Position numbers and translations under genes: made by a program. 35,451 nt of DNA from Comamonas sp. lk (GTDB lineage: Bacteria; Pseudomonadota; Gammaproteobacteria; Burkholderiales; Burkholderiaceae_C): assembly GCA_945925985.1 (NCBI GenBank), contig CAMELV010000039.1, positions 1 through 35,451 on the forward strand, written 5' to 3'. A model generated the notes under the pieces. That model had not been told where the DNA came from and did no database searches. It saw nothing but the letters and a program-made list of their open reading frames with translations. The stretch's first letter is position 1. Each line of letters starts with the position of its first letter. Of the stretch, positions 24,848 to 34,839 are shown one piece after another.

Positions 24848-25768
24848 TCATTGTGGGGCAATCTGTCTGGCGCGCAGGCTGTCTGGCATCCAGTCCTGCC
24901 CCAAACTGCCCGGATCAAGCCGGACGCCTTCAATGAGTTGGGTCTCCAGCAAAGACGCGGCCATCGGCAGGGTACCAGGCGCCCGATGCAGGGCTATTTC
25001 GATCTCGGGCAATCGCGGTAACTGCTCGTCTTGGCCGAGGATGCGCCACTCTGGCGGCACCATGCTTTGGGCCACGACGGTCAGGGCCAGGCCGCCCGAG
25101 ACCGCAATTTTCCCACCTGCAAAACTCTGGCTGCTGTACGCCACCCGCCAGGGCTTGGCCTGGGCATCGAGCGCCGCCAAGGCATGGGCGCGGAACACGC
25201 AGCCTTCAGGGAACAGTGCCAGCGGCAAAGGGTCTTGCTCATGCGCAAAGTGTTGTCGCGAACCCGCCCAGACCAGGCGCTCTCGCCGCAGAATCTTCCC
25301 CGCGCGGCGGTTTGGTTGGCGCGTGATCAGTGCCACGTCAAGGTTACCGGCCTCCACCCGGTCCAGCAACTCACCACTGAGCGCACCAATCACTTCGAGT
25401 TGAACCCGGGGATAGGCATGGGCGAAGCGGGTCAGCACAGCGGGCAGAAAACAATGGGCGTAGTCGTCAGGCATGCCCAGCCGCACATGCCCCTCGGCAA
25501 AAGGCTGATTCAGGGCGGCCAGCGCATCTTCGTTAAGCCTGAGCATGCGCCGCGCATAGGCCAAAAGCACCTCGCCCTCTTCGGTCAACTTGATCGGGCG
25601 ACTGCCGCGCTCAAGCAAAGGGTGGCCAGTCAGCGCTTCAAGCTTGCGCAATTGCATGCTGACGGCGGACTGAGTCCGGCACAGGTACTGGGCCGCGCGG
25701 GTAAAGCTGCCACTGTCCATCACCGCAGAAAACGCCTGCAAGAGCGTGAGATCCAGGTACTTCAACAT
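24848..25768 (-). CDS. LysR-family transcriptional regulator
   Basis: A 306-residue LysR regulator: helix-turn-helix in the first 60 residues (LLQAFSAVMDSGSFTRAAQYLCRTQSAVSMQLRKLEALTG split around the recognition helix), then a periplasmic-binding-like effector domain. The ATG at 25768 (MLKYLDLTL) is preferred to the GTG at 25777 because AGGTGG lies 5 bases before it. It is divergent from the binding-protein cassette, the usual LysR arrangement, and an interrupted 26-bp palindrome abuts its start. It ends 6 bases before the rarA start on the same strand. The inducer is unknown. Confidence 0.88.
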   Translation of the reverse strand: MLKYLDLTLLQAFSAVMDSGSFTRAAQYLCRTQSAVSMQLRKLEALTGHPLLERGSRPIKLTEEGEVLLAYARRMLRLNEDALAALNQPFAEGHVRLGMPDDYAHCFLPAVLTRFAHAYPRVQLEVIGALSGELLDRVEAGNLDVALITRQPNRRAGKILRRERLVWAGSRQHFAHEQDPLPLALFPEGCVFRAHALAALDAQAKPWRVAYSSQSFAGGKIAVSGGLALTVVAQSMVPPEWRILGQDEQLPRLPEIEIALHRAPGTLPMAASLLETQLIEGVRLDPGSLGQDWMPDSLRARQIAPQ

Positions 25769-25776
25769 CTTGGCCA

Positions 25777-25802
25777 CCTATTTCATAACGTTTTGTGATA
25801 GG
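25777..25802. promoter_or_regulatory. interrupted palindrome, likely LysR operator
   Basis: The 26 bases begin CCTAT, end ATAGG and centre on AACGTT, with an inner CA/TG pair; 10 of 13 base positions are symmetric. It sits between the LysR gene and the divergent cassette, where a LysR protein both represses itself and activates the neighbour. Confidence 0.5.
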
Positions 25803-25821
25803 AAGCATAACAATTATTCGT

Positions 25822-25831
25822 TTGCATGCAA
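25822..25831. promoter_or_regulatory. 10-bp palindrome in LysR/cassette promoter region
   Basis: TTGCATGCAA is fully symmetric and lies 20 bases from the larger palindrome. It could be a second regulator contact site; chance occurrence is possible. Confidence 0.25.
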
Positions 25832-25904
25832 GCCACTACCAACCTAAAGTGACCCACAGTGCTGAATCAACCCAACCCACGCACCCACCAGGAGACAACA
25901 TTCC

Positions 25905-27470
25905 ATGAACAGCCCGCTCAATTCAAACGATTCCGGCATCCATCTGGACCGCCGCCAACTTCTCGCTGGTGCGACCGCCTTTGGGCTGGCTGGCCTGGGC
26001 GCAGGACCAGCGATGGCCCAAGGCCAGCCCAAAAAAGGCGGCACCTTGCGGCTGGGTATGGAGGGCGGCTCCGCGTCGGACAGCCTGGACCCACGCACTT
26101 ATGCGGACTCCATCCCCATCTCTTACAGCCTGATGTTCTGGAACCAACTGGTAGAAATTGACGCCAAAGGCAACGCCACACCTGAGTTGGCTGAGAGCTG
26201 GGAATCAAAACCAGGTGCTGCAGAATGGGTGTTCAATATCCGAAAGGGCATCACCTTCGGGTCTGGCAAGGCCCTGGACGCCGACGACGTGATCTACTCG
26301 ATCAACCTGCATCGCGGCGAGTCAAAGTCACCGGCCAAAGGCATCCTGGAGCCGATCACCGAGATCAAGAAGCTCTCGACGCATCAGATCCAGATCATCA
26401 TGAAGTCCGGCAATGCTGACCTGCCATTTGTGCTGTCTGATTACCACCTGTTGATCGTGCCCGCAGGCACCACAGACTTTTCGAAACCCGACGGCACCGG
26501 TGCCTACACCTTGGCGGAATGGCAACCCGGCGTGCGCGTGGTCGCCAAACGCAAGCCAGGCAACTACTGGAAACCCAACCGTGGCAATTTTGATACGGTG
26601 GAAATCCGCTACATCGGCGACTCGGCCGCGCGGACCCAGGCCTTGCTGACGGGTCAGGTAGACGCCGTGAACCGGCTCAACCCAAAGACGGTGGCACTGC
26701 TGGCAAAAAACAAGGACATCAATGTCACCCGAACCAAAGGCACAGGTAACCGCTACGGCTTTGTGGCCCTGGTGGACGCCGACCCGTTCAAAAGCCGAGA
26801 CCTGATGCTGGGGCTCAAGTACGGCATTGACCGCCAGAAGGTCATCAACAACGTCTTTTCAGGCTATGCCTCGCTGGGCAACGACCAGACGGTTGGGCCC
26901 GCTGACCAGTTCTACAACGCCAACCTCAAGCCCAAGGCCTTTGATGCAGACAAGGCCAAGTTCCATTTCAAGAAGGCCGGCTTTTCGGGCGCACTCGAGG
27001 TCCAGGTCTCGGATGGCTGTTATTCAGGGGCGGTTGATTCCGGCGTGATGTTTCAGGAATCGCTGAAGAAGGCGGGCATGGCACTGGACGTCAAACGCGT
27101 CTCCGGCGACGGCTACTGGGACAACGTCTGGATGAAGGTCCCGTTCTGCTCTGTCTTCTGGGGCAATCGGCCGACGGCAGACCTGCAGATCTCGACCCAG
27201 TTCCTATCGGGTGGCGCCTGGAATGACACCCACTTCAAGAGCGCGGCCCTGGACAAGATGGTGGTTGATGCCCGGATTGAACTCAACCGCGACAAACGCC
27301 GGGAGCTGTACGCCGAGGCCCAACGCATCATTTCGGAAGAGGCTGGCATGGTTTGCTTTGGCGTCGGGGATCAGATGGACGGCAGCAGCAACAAGCTCAA
27401 AGGGCTGGAATCGCATGCACGCTACGACATGAACGACAACCGCTTGGCAGAAAAAGGCTGGTTCGTCTGA
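25905..27470 (+). CDS. DppA/OppA-type ABC binding protein (SBP_bac_5)
   Basis: A 521-residue family-5 extracytoplasmic binding protein, the class that binds peptides, opines, nickel or glycosides. The N-terminus has a Tat-like RR pair (LDRRQLLAGATAFGLAG) and a cleavage site near AMAQ. The mature part starts PKKGGTLRLGMEGGSASDSLDPR, followed by LAESWESKPGAAEWVFNIRKG and ADDVIYSINLHRG. AGGAGA precedes the ATG. No permease or ATPase genes follow; instead three soluble enzymes do. It opens a rightward cassette facing the LysR gene. The ligand is unknown and may be the substrate of the downstream enzymes. Confidence 0.88.
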   Translation: MNSPLNSNDSGIHLDRRQLLAGATAFGLAGLGAGPAMAQGQPKKGGTLRLGMEGGSASDSLDPRTYADSIPISYSLMFWNQLVEIDAKGNATPELAESWESKPGAAEWVFNIRKGITFGSGKALDADDVIYSINLHRGESKSPAKGILEPITEIKKLSTHQIQIIMKSGNADLPFVLSDYHLLIVPAGTTDFSKPDGTGAYTLAEWQPGVRVVAKRKPGNYWKPNRGNFDTVEIRYIGDSAARTQALLTGQVDAVNRLNPKTVALLAKNKDINVTRTKGTGNRYGFVALVDADPFKSRDLMLGLKYGIDRQKVINNVFSGYASLGNDQTVGPADQFYNANLKPKAFDADKAKFHFKKAGFSGALEVQVSDGCYSGAVDSGVMFQESLKKAGMALDVKRVSGDGYWDNVWMKVPFCSVFWGNRPTADLQISTQFLSGGAWNDTHFKSAALDKMVVDARIELNRDKRRELYAEAQRIISEEAGMVCFGVGDQMDGSSNKLKGLESHARYDMNDNRLAEKGWFV

Positions 27471-27499
27471 AGTACCGCTCAACGCAGGGAGACCGCATC

Positions 27500-28432
27500 T
27501 TGAACATTGGTTTTATCGGGCTTGGCAACATGGGATCAGCAGCGGCACGCAACCTGCAGCGTGCCGGTTTCGCCCTCACAGTCCACGACATCCGGCGGGA
27601 AGCCGCCGACAAGCTCATCGCGCAAGGTGCGGTCTGGGCCAGCAGCCCGGCGGCGGTGATGGCGCAAGCCGACATCGTCATCACCATGGTGTTCGGTCCC
27701 AGCCAAATTGAGGAGGTGCTGCGCGGCGACCAGGGCTTGTTGGCCGGCGACTGCACCGGCAAGGTCTGGATCGACATGACCACCAGCGGCCCACCCTTGA
27801 TGCGAGAACTCGGTGCGGCGTTTACGCAGCGCGGTGGGCTGCCGGTGGGCTCACCTGTGACGGGCTCCATTGACTCGGCGATCCGGGGGGACATGATTCT
27901 TTTTGTCTGCGGTGCCGATGAGGCTGTCGCCCGGGCGCGCCCCGCGCTTGAGGCGATGGGCGAAATTCGCCTGGTCGGGGCTCATGGCAATGGCTATGTG
28001 GCCAAACTGGTCAACAACCAGCTCTGGCTGGTGCATGCCGCCGCCATTGGCGAAGCGATGGTCACTGCCAAAAAAGCCGGGCTGGAACCAGAGGTCTGGT
28101 GGGCCGCCATGAAAGGTGGCGCAGCCGAGAGTTTCGTGATGCAGCATGACGTGCCATCGATCTTTGCAGGCCACTACGACCCCTCATTTCGACTTGAACT
28201 CTGCTTGAAAGACTTGGGCTTGATCGATGACTTGGTGGTCGATATGGGCACGCGAAGCGAACTGACGCAGGCCACGCACGCACGCTTCAAAGAAGCCGCG
28301 CAGCGGTACGGCCCTGAGGCTGGCGAGATGAGCGTATGCCGGCTGATTGAGGAGGATTCGGGACTCACCTTGCGAGTGGCGGGTGACTGGACGCCACCCT
28401 GGGAAGTGAAGCACCCGCAAGAGGCGGCCTGA
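27500..28432 (+). CDS. beta-hydroxyacid dehydrogenase (6PGDH/HIBADH family)
   Basis: A 310-residue NAD(P)-dependent beta-hydroxyacid dehydrogenase. The TTG at 27500 is chosen because it begins the dinucleotide fold (NIGFIGLGNMGSAAARNL) and an AGGGAGA site lies 7 bases before it; the open frame before that lies inside the upstream gene. The substrate motif corresponds to SPVTGSIDSAIRGDMIL, and the catalytic Lys is K169 in YVAKLVNNQ. Relatives oxidise 3-hydroxyisobutyrate, tartronate semialdehyde or 2-(hydroxymethyl)glutarate. A C-terminal extension (about 35 residues) goes beyond the compact family. It lies 29 bases after the binding protein gene. Confidence 0.87.
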   Translation: MNIGFIGLGNMGSAAARNLQRAGFALTVHDIRREAADKLIAQGAVWASSPAAVMAQADIVITMVFGPSQIEEVLRGDQGLLAGDCTGKVWIDMTTSGPPLMRELGAAFTQRGGLPVGSPVTGSIDSAIRGDMILFVCGADEAVARARPALEAMGEIRLVGAHGNGYVAKLVNNQLWLVHAAAIGEAMVTAKKAGLEPEVWWAAMKGGAAESFVMQHDVPSIFAGHYDPSFRLELCLKDLGLIDDLVVDMGTRSELTQATHARFKEAAQRYGPEAGEMSVCRLIEEDSGLTLRVAGDWTPPWEVKHPQEAA

Positions 28433-28504
28433 CGGCGGATTCTCTGTTGCCTGCGAGGCCGCGCCAATGCAAAATGCGGCTTACTACTCGATACCGGAGC
28501 CCCA

Positions 28505-29065
28505 ATGGAAACCTCGCAGCCCGCCGCATACCCCGATCTGCAGCACCTGACCCAACTGATCCAACGCGTTGATGATCGACAACAACTCGCCGAACTGATC
28601 TCACGCTACGGCATGGTCGTTGATGACCGTGACTTCGACACGCTGGGCAGCCTGTTTGCACCGGATGGCCAATTTCAAGCGGTCACAGGCCGCGACGCCG
28701 TCGTTGCCTTTTACCGCTACCGCACCTCCCTGTTCACGACCAGCTACCACTACGCGCACACTTGGCACTTCGATCTGATTTCGGATCACCAGGCCTCAGG
28801 GGTGGTCAACGCGCATGCGGAGCTGTGCATCGATGGCCAAGCCGTCCACATCGCCTTGCGTTACCTTGACACCTACACCAAGATCGACGGCCACTGGGTG
28901 TTCCAGTCACGCGCGTTGAAATTCCGTTACGTGCTGCCCCTGAGCGAGTTGGCCAATGGGCTGGACCAGCCGCTGCGCGTGCGCTGGCCCGGCACCGAGC
29001 CGCAATTGGCAGACCTACCCGACCAGCTGCAAACCTACATCGACAGCCGCAGAGCGCCAGCCTGA
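28505..29065 (+). CDS. NTF2/SnoaL-like protein
   Basis: A 186-residue protein with the cone-shaped NTF2-like fold signature: a helix RQQLAELISRYGMVVDDRDFDTLGSLFAPDG, then GRDAVVAFYRYR, HYAHTWHFDLISDHQASGVVNAHAEL and a final sheet with WVFQSRALKFRYVLPL. SnoaL-like proteins include polyketide cyclases, dehydratases and ring-hydroxylating dioxygenase small-subunit relatives. The HYAHTWH cluster could form an active site. The third gene of the cassette, 72 bases after the dehydrogenase. The reaction is unknown. Confidence 0.78.
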   Translation: METSQPAAYPDLQHLTQLIQRVDDRQQLAELISRYGMVVDDRDFDTLGSLFAPDGQFQAVTGRDAVVAFYRYRTSLFTTSYHYAHTWHFDLISDHQASGVVNAHAELCIDGQAVHIALRYLDTYTKIDGHWVFQSRALKFRYVLPLSELANGLDQPLRVRWPGTEPQLADLPDQLQTYIDSRRAPA

Positions 29066-29089
29066 ACCATTCAACGCAGCCAAATTCCC

Positions 29090-29686
29090 ATGCCCAGAAT
29101 CAGATCACTCGCGGTCGAAGCTTTCGACCCTGAACTTCGAAGCCTGCTCAATGCAAATCAAAAATCTGAGCGCGAATTGCGGCCCACCAGTGTGCGGGCG
29201 CACCACCCAGAGCTGGCCAAAGCCTATTTGCGTTTTGGCGGGGCTCTGAAGGCACATTCCGTGCTGTCAGCGCGTCTGCGAGAGTTGGTACGGTTACGCA
29301 TTGCCTTTCACAACCAATGTCGCAGTTGTATGGCCATGCGCTATGCGGATGCGGTAGACGACGGCGTCAGTGAAGCCTTGGTGTGCGCGCTGGAGAGGCC
29401 GCACGAAGCGCCTGACCTGACTGATGCCGAGCGGGTGGCTCTGCGGTACGCCGACCTGCTGGCTAACAACCACCTGGCCATCGATGACGCGTTTTATGAA
29501 TTGTTAAAAACGCATTTTTCCGAGAAAGCGCTGGTCGAGCTTGGCATGGTATGCGCCTTGTGCATCGGTTTTGGCAGGCTGTCCGCCAGTTGGGACATGA
29601 CGGAAGACCTGCCGGAACGCTTCAAAGCCCAAGGCCCAGAGCCCATTACGCCCTGGGGCCCCGACGCGTGGACGACTGCTCACTGA
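29090..29686 (+). CDS. carboxymuconolactone decarboxylase/AhpD-like protein
   Basis: A 198-residue all-helical protein of the CMD/AhpD family. The core RLRELVRLRIAFHNQCRSCMAMRYADAV carries the C77-x-x-C80 pair and trailing residues typical of AhpD-type disulfide reductases rather than of classical PcaC. The second half (YADLLANNHLAIDDAFYELLKTHFSEKALVELG) is the usual helical partner. It may act as a peroxidase or thiol reductase, or in ring-cleavage chemistry. It closes the cassette; its 3' end overlaps lolA convergently by 7 bases. Confidence 0.83.
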   Translation: MPRIRSLAVEAFDPELRSLLNANQKSERELRPTSVRAHHPELAKAYLRFGGALKAHSVLSARLRELVRLRIAFHNQCRSCMAMRYADAVDDGVSEALVCALERPHEAPDLTDAERVALRYADLLANNHLAIDDAFYELLKTHFSEKALVELGMVCALCIGFGRLSASWDMTEDLPERFKAQGPEPITPWGPDAWTTAH

Positions 29687-30330
29687 CGAATGATGTCAGC
29701 ACCGGCAGGCGGCTTGAACTGGAAGCTGGCAGCATCCAAGGCCACATTGGACTGAAAAGCATTGAAAGTGAGCACCGAGCGTTGGCCGAAGCTGTCGAGC
29801 ATCTCTAGAACCGCCAACTCTCTACCGCGAAACCCGACCCTGACGCTCTGCAACTGGCCGTCGCGCGCTTTGGGGGTCGCCAACACCCACTGCAGGCCGT
29901 CGCGGTCAGGGGCATCGGCCAGGACAAAGTCGTTTTGTAGAGTGCGCAGGTCGCCCGCGGACGCAATCAGGGCCGCCGGTGTGGCCCCAAGTGCCTGGGC
30001 CTGTTTGCGGGCTGTGACCTGATTCAGATCGACGTCATACAACCAAAGCGTCTGGCCGTCAGCAACAATGGTCTGTTCGAACGGCTTACGGTAAATAAAC
30101 CTAAAACGGTTCGGGCGAGCAAATTCAAAACTGCCGCCTGATGACTTGGCCCGACCAGCTACGCCATCCTTGGGCGGCGAAGTCACAAGCTGGGTGAATT
30201 CAGCCCGACCGGATTGGGTCGCCCGGAGAAAATTCTCCAAGCTTTCTAGGCCTCCAGCCCTTGCCAGTACTGGGGTTATAGCTATCAAAATAATAGCAAG
30301 GATCCGAGAGACAGGAACAGATGTGATCAT
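29680..30330 (-). CDS. lolA: outer-membrane lipoprotein carrier LolA
   Basis: A 216-residue periplasmic chaperone that takes lipoproteins from LolCDE to LolB. It has a signal peptide ending near LARAG, then LESLENFLRATQSGRAEFTQLV, the conserved FEFARPNRFRFIYRKPFEQTIVADGQTLWLYDVDLNQV segment, and AFQFKPPAGADIIRQ-like C-terminus. Codons 12-17 (AIILIA), within the signal-peptide core, are encoded by a 17-bp hairpin repeat. It lies 5 bases after ftsK on the same strand, the common ftsK-lolA order. Confidence 0.92.
   Translation of the reverse strand: MITSVPVSRILAIILIAITPVLARAGGLESLENFLRATQSGRAEFTQLVTSPPKDGVAGRAKSSGGSFEFARPNRFRFIYRKPFEQTIVADGQTLWLYDVDLNQVTARKQAQALGATPAALIASAGDLRTLQNDFVLADAPDRDGLQWVLATPKARDGQLQSVRVGFRGRELAVLEMLDSFGQRSVLTFNAFQSNVALDAASFQFKPPAGADIIRQ
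30281..30297. repeat. 17-bp hairpin repeat, copy in lolA
   Basis: GCTATCAAAATAATAGC pairs GCTAT with ATAGC. It matches the copy at 12427-12443 at 14 of 17 bases and lies in the same orientation and reading frame relative to its gene. Confidence 0.5.
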
Positions 30331-30335
30331 GTGTT

Positions 30336-32687
30336 TTACTCGGCGCGAGCCGGTACCAAAATATCGCGTTGGCCGCTGCTGCTCATGCTGCTAACCAGTC
30401 CCGCGTTTTCCATATCCTCGACCAGCCGGGCCGCACGGTTGTAGCCAATCTTCAAGTGGCGTTGCACCAGCGAGATGCTGGCCTTACGGTTCTTCAGGAC
30501 GACTTCCACGGCCTGATCGTACATCGGGTCTTTTTCACCCCCGCCGGCCCCACCCTCGCCCAAGGTGTCACCCTCACCGTCGACCGTGCCGCCTTCAAGC
30601 ACACCTTCGATGTAGTTGGGTTGGCCCTGACTCTTAAGGTAACTGACCACCCGGTGCACTTCTTCGTCGCTCACAAAGGCGCCGTGCACTCGCACGGGCA
30701 GCCCGGTGCCACTGGGCATGTACAGCATATCGCCCATGCCCAGCAGGGCTTCGGCGCCCATTTGATCCAAAATGGTGCGGCTGTCAATCTTGCTCGACAC
30801 CTGAAACGCGATTCGGGTTGGAATATTGGCCTTGATCAGGCCGGTGATCACATCAACGCTGGGCCGCTGTGTTGCCAGAATGAGGTGAATGCCGGCAGCC
30901 CGGGCTTTTTGAGCCAGCCGGGCAATCAGTTCCTCGATCTTTTTGCCCACCACCATCATCAGGTCGGCCAGCTCATCGATCACCACCACAATGTGCGGCA
31001 ACCGGTCCAGCGGCTCGGGCGCCTCCGGTGTCAGGCTGAACGGGTTGCCGATGTGCTCGCCCCGCGCCTTGGCTTCGTCGATCTTGACGTTGTAGCCCGC
31101 CAGATTGCGCACCCCCATCTTGCTCATGAGCTTGTAACGGCGCTCCATTTCAGCCACGCACCAGGTGAGACCATGGGCGGCCTGCTTCATGTCGGTCACC
31201 ACCGGCGCCAACAGATGCGGAATGCCCTCGTACACCGACATCTCCAGCATTTTGGGGTCGATCATCAGCAGGCGCACGTCGCGCGCTTCAGCTTTGTAAA
31301 GCAGGCTCAAAATCATGGCGTTGATGCCGACCGACTTGCCCGAGCCGGTGGTGCCCGCCACCAACACATGGGGCATCTTGGCCAGATCGGCCACCACAGG
31401 ATTACCGATGATGTCCTTTCCCAGCCCCATGGTCAGCATGGACCTGGCCTCGTTGTAAATATTGGAACCAAGAATCTCAGACAGGCGAATTGACTGCCGC
31501 TTGGCGTTGGGCAACTCCAGCGCCATGAAGTTCTTACCGGGAATGGTCTCCACCACCCGAATCGACACCAGGCTAAGCGAGCGCGCCAGGTCCTTGGCGA
31601 GGCCAACAATTTGTGATCCCTTGACGCCGGTAGCGGGCTCGATCTCGTAGCGCGTGATCACCGGACCAGGCTGGGCCAGCACCACCCGCACCTCGACACC
31701 GAAGTCCTTCAGCTTCTTTTCGATCATGCGGCTGGTCATCTCCAGCGTCTCCGGCGCCACCGTCTCCTGACGCGCCAACGCGCCATCCAGCAAATCGACC
31801 TGCGGCAGCCTGCTGTCTGGCAGCTCGGTGAACAGCGGCTTTTGCCGCTCCTTGGCCACACGCTCACTTTTTGGCATTTCGGCTAACACCGGCTCGATCA
31901 CCACCGGCGGTGGCACGGGCGCAAACACAGCATCGTCACGCGGCTCAATAAGCAGGTCGTCACGCTCGCGCGCCGCCTGCTGGCCCAGGGCGATGTCCTG
32001 AGCGACTTCGCGTTTTTCCCGCCTGGACTCGACTTGGCTGTGAATCCAGGCGCCGAGCCACTCGGCCACTCGGCCCCAGGAAAACCTGAACGCGAGCGAG
32101 GCGCCCACCAGTGCCAACACAATGCCGACCAGAGCCGCCCCAGCAAAGCCCAGCCATTGCACGCTCAACGGGCCGAGCCAATAACCCAGAATGCCGCCGC
32201 CATGGCCCGGCAGGTAGGCTTCCAGCCGGTGCAGACGTGCCCACTCCAGGCTGACGCTGCCCGCCAGCAGCAGGGCTAGCCCCATCCAGGCAGCGCTACG
32301 AGGCGTACGCCACGGCGAATCGGCTGGACTCTCCGGCTCCGCTAATTTGGCACCAGGCTCCCGCTCGTGCAACCAACGCGACAGACTGACGAACCAATAA
32401 CGGATGCCCGCCGCCACACACCACCAGATGGAAAAACCAAATAGAAAATAACTGACATCGGCCAACCATGCGCCCAGATGTCCGCCCCGATTGCGCAGTG
32501 GCCCACCCGCACCCGAAGTCGACCAGGCCACATCCTGCGCGGAGTAACTCGACAGCGCCAACAACCAAAAAATCAGGGCCACTAGACCCAGGGCCAGTCC
32601 AAATTCGTCGGTAAAGCGGGACCACCCTGGTCGCACCGGCACGTTGGCGCGGCGTTTGTCGTTGAGGGTGTTGAGTGAATAGGTCAT
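30336..32687 (-). CDS. ftsK: DNA translocase FtsK
   Basis: A 783-residue chromosome-segregation motor anchored at the division septum. The N-terminal 230 residues hold four hydrophobic helices ([36 protein letters not shown] and two more). A short linker is followed by the RecA-like motor: Walker A GTTGSGKS near residue 445 and Walker [13 protein letters not shown] near residue 565. The C-terminal gamma winged helix ([23 protein letters not shown]) reads KOPS sites and touches XerD. The length is typical of betaproteobacterial FtsK with a short linker. It is divergent from trxB. Confidence 0.95.
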   Translation of the reverse strand: MTYSLNTLNDKRRANVPVRPGWSRFTDEFGLALGLVALIFWLLALSSYSAQDVAWSTSGAGGPLRNRGGHLGAWLADVSYFLFGFSIWWCVAAGIRYWFVSLSRWLHEREPGAKLAEPESPADSPWRTPRSAAWMGLALLLAGSVSLEWARLHRLEAYLPGHGGGILGYWLGPLSVQWLGFAGAALVGIVLALVGASLAFRFSWGRVAEWLGAWIHSQVESRREKREVAQDIALGQQAARERDDLLIEPRDDAVFAPVPPPVVIEPVLAEMPKSERVAKERQKPLFTELPDSRLPQVDLLDGALARQETVAPETLEMTSRMIEKKLKDFGVEVRVVLAQPGPVITRYEIEPATGVKGSQIVGLAKDLARSLSLVSIRVVETIPGKNFMALELPNAKRQSIRLSEILGSNIYNEARSMLTMGLGKDIIGNPVVADLAKMPHVLVAGTTGSGKSVGINAMILSLLYKAEARDVRLLMIDPKMLEMSVYEGIPHLLAPVVTDMKQAAHGLTWCVAEMERRYKLMSKMGVRNLAGYNVKIDEAKARGEHIGNPFSLTPEAPEPLDRLPHIVVVIDELADLMMVVGKKIEELIARLAQKARAAGIHLILATQRPSVDVITGLIKANIPTRIAFQVSSKIDSRTILDQMGAEALLGMGDMLYMPSGTGLPVRVHGAFVSDEEVHRVVSYLKSQGQPNYIEGVLEGGTVDGEGDTLGEGGAGGGEKDPMYDQAVEVVLKNRKASISLVQRHLKIGYNRAARLVEDMENAGLVSSMSSSGQRDILVPARAE

Positions 32688-32766
32688 CAGGGGTGGTTAC
32701 GCAGGCATCAAGGCCAATCCGCATGGTTCTTACAATGGCGGCACAAACAAGCTGAAATCCGCTTGA

Positions 32767-33807
<1,041 letters not shown>

Positions 33808-33821
33808 ACCAGGCCGGGTAC

Positions 33822-33851
33822 CGCCAGCCCACTAGCGGTCTGTGGCTGGCG
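33822..33851. terminator. possible stem-loop between trxB and DMT gene
   Basis: CGCCAGCC (33822-33829) pairs with GGCTGGCG (33844-33851) around a 14-base loop, directly after trxB and covering the end of the convergent transporter gene. No strong T-run follows, so efficiency is doubtful. Confidence 0.35.
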
Positions 33852-34698
33852 CTTTGTCGCGCAGCACCAGCGCAATGCCCCCGATGATCGCCACGCTGGC
33901 CAGCGCCAGGCGCAGCGTAAAAGGCTCGCCCAGCAGCATCACACCACCGAATGCGGTTAGCGGCGGAACGCTCAGTTGTACCGTGCTGGCGTGGATCGCT
34001 TTCAGGCGCGGTAAGACGGCGTACCAGAGTGCATAACCCAGGCCCGACGTCAACCCGCCTGAGGCCAGGGCGCAGGCCACACCGGTAGCGTCTAAGTGCG
34101 CTGTGTTGGCTGTCAGTAGACTCAGCCCAAGGGCCAAAGGGCAGGCCAGCAAAAAATTGCCAGCGGTCACCCGGGTGGGGTCGCCCGCCCCTTTGCCCCT
34201 GAGGGAGTAGACACCCCAGGCGGAGCCAGCCGCCAGCATCAACAAGGCGCCGGAAAGGGGCGGCGCAGCCAGGCCGGGCAGCAGCAGGGCCACCAGACCG
34301 ACCAGGGCCAGTACCACGCCCAAGATTTGCCGTGATCGCAGCCGCTCGCCAGCCCAGACACCGCGGCCGACCATCGTGACCTGAACCGCGCCAAACAGCA
34401 GCAGTGCACCAGTGGCCGCCGGCAGGCTCTGGTAAGCAAAGGAAAATCCGGCCGCGTAGACAAACAGGGCCAGGCCAGACAGCCAGTGACCGCCGCCCGT
34501 GCCGGAAGAACGCCAGCGTGCCACCAGCCAAAGCGTGGCCATGCCAGCCAGTAAGCGCAGGGTGGTAAAGCTCGCGGGGTCGATGGCACCATCCTTGAGC
34601 GCCAGCCGGCAAAGCAGGGAATTGCCCGCAAAAGCCAGCATGGCCAGCGCAGTGAGCGTCATGATGCGTGTGGACGGCATCGGCACATGATAGGGCAT
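33832..34698 (-). CDS. EamA/DMT-family transporter
   Basis: A 288-residue inner-membrane protein with ten hydrophobic helices in two EamA repeats, typical of drug/metabolite exporters. The beginning ALAMLAFAGNSLLCRLALKDGAIDPASFTTLRLL and the repeat boundary IHASTVQLSVPPLTAFGGVMLLGEPFTLRL match the family. The start may be 34698 or the internal ATG at 34680 (MPSTRIMTL). The substrate is unknown. The gene start lies close to the rpmB promoter, divergently. Confidence 0.86.
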   Translation of the reverse strand: MPYHVPMPSTRIMTLTALAMLAFAGNSLLCRLALKDGAIDPASFTTLRLLAGMATLWLVARWRSSGTGGGHWLSGLALFVYAAGFSFAYQSLPAATGALLLFGAVQVTMVGRGVWAGERLRSRQILGVVLALVGLVALLLPGLAAPPLSGALLMLAAGSAWGVYSLRGKGAGDPTRVTAGNFLLACPLALGLSLLTANTAHLDATGVACALASGGLTSGLGYALWYAVLPRLKAIHASTVQLSVPPLTAFGGVMLLGEPFTLRLALASVAIIGGIALVLRDKAPATDR

Positions 34699-34702
34699 CG
34701 CC

Positions 34703-34708
34703 TATAAT
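34703..34708 (+). promoter_or_regulatory. -10 element of the rpmB-rpmG promoter
   Basis: A consensus TATAAT lies 131 bases before rpmB in the gap from the divergent transporter gene. The -35 position (about 34680-34685) is a poor match. A strong ribosomal-protein promoter is expected here. Confidence 0.45.
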
Positions 34709-34795
34709 TTCAGGCTTTGCTGAAATAGTTGAAGCTTTCGGTTTCAATCAATGCGGCAACAGGGTTACCGCCACCCTTTTTTATTGGCGAGGTGA

Positions 34796-34815
34796 GGCGC
34801 CCAGTCATGGGCGCC
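34796..34815 (+). promoter_or_regulatory. GC-rich hairpin in the rpmB leader
   Basis: GGCGCCC (34796-34802) pairs perfectly with GGGCGCC (34809-34815) around a 6-base loop, 24 bases before the rpmB start. It could affect translation or serve a ribosomal-protein feedback role; no T-run follows. Confidence 0.35.
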
Positions 34816-34839
34816 GTGATGTCAATCTGGAGTGTCCTC

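Noticed and set aside
27353..27499. ATG start for the beta-hydroxyacid dehydrogenase at 27353
   Set aside because: The first 49 codons lie inside the preceding gene and precede the Rossmann fold; a TTG with a good ribosome-binding site at 27500 fits better.
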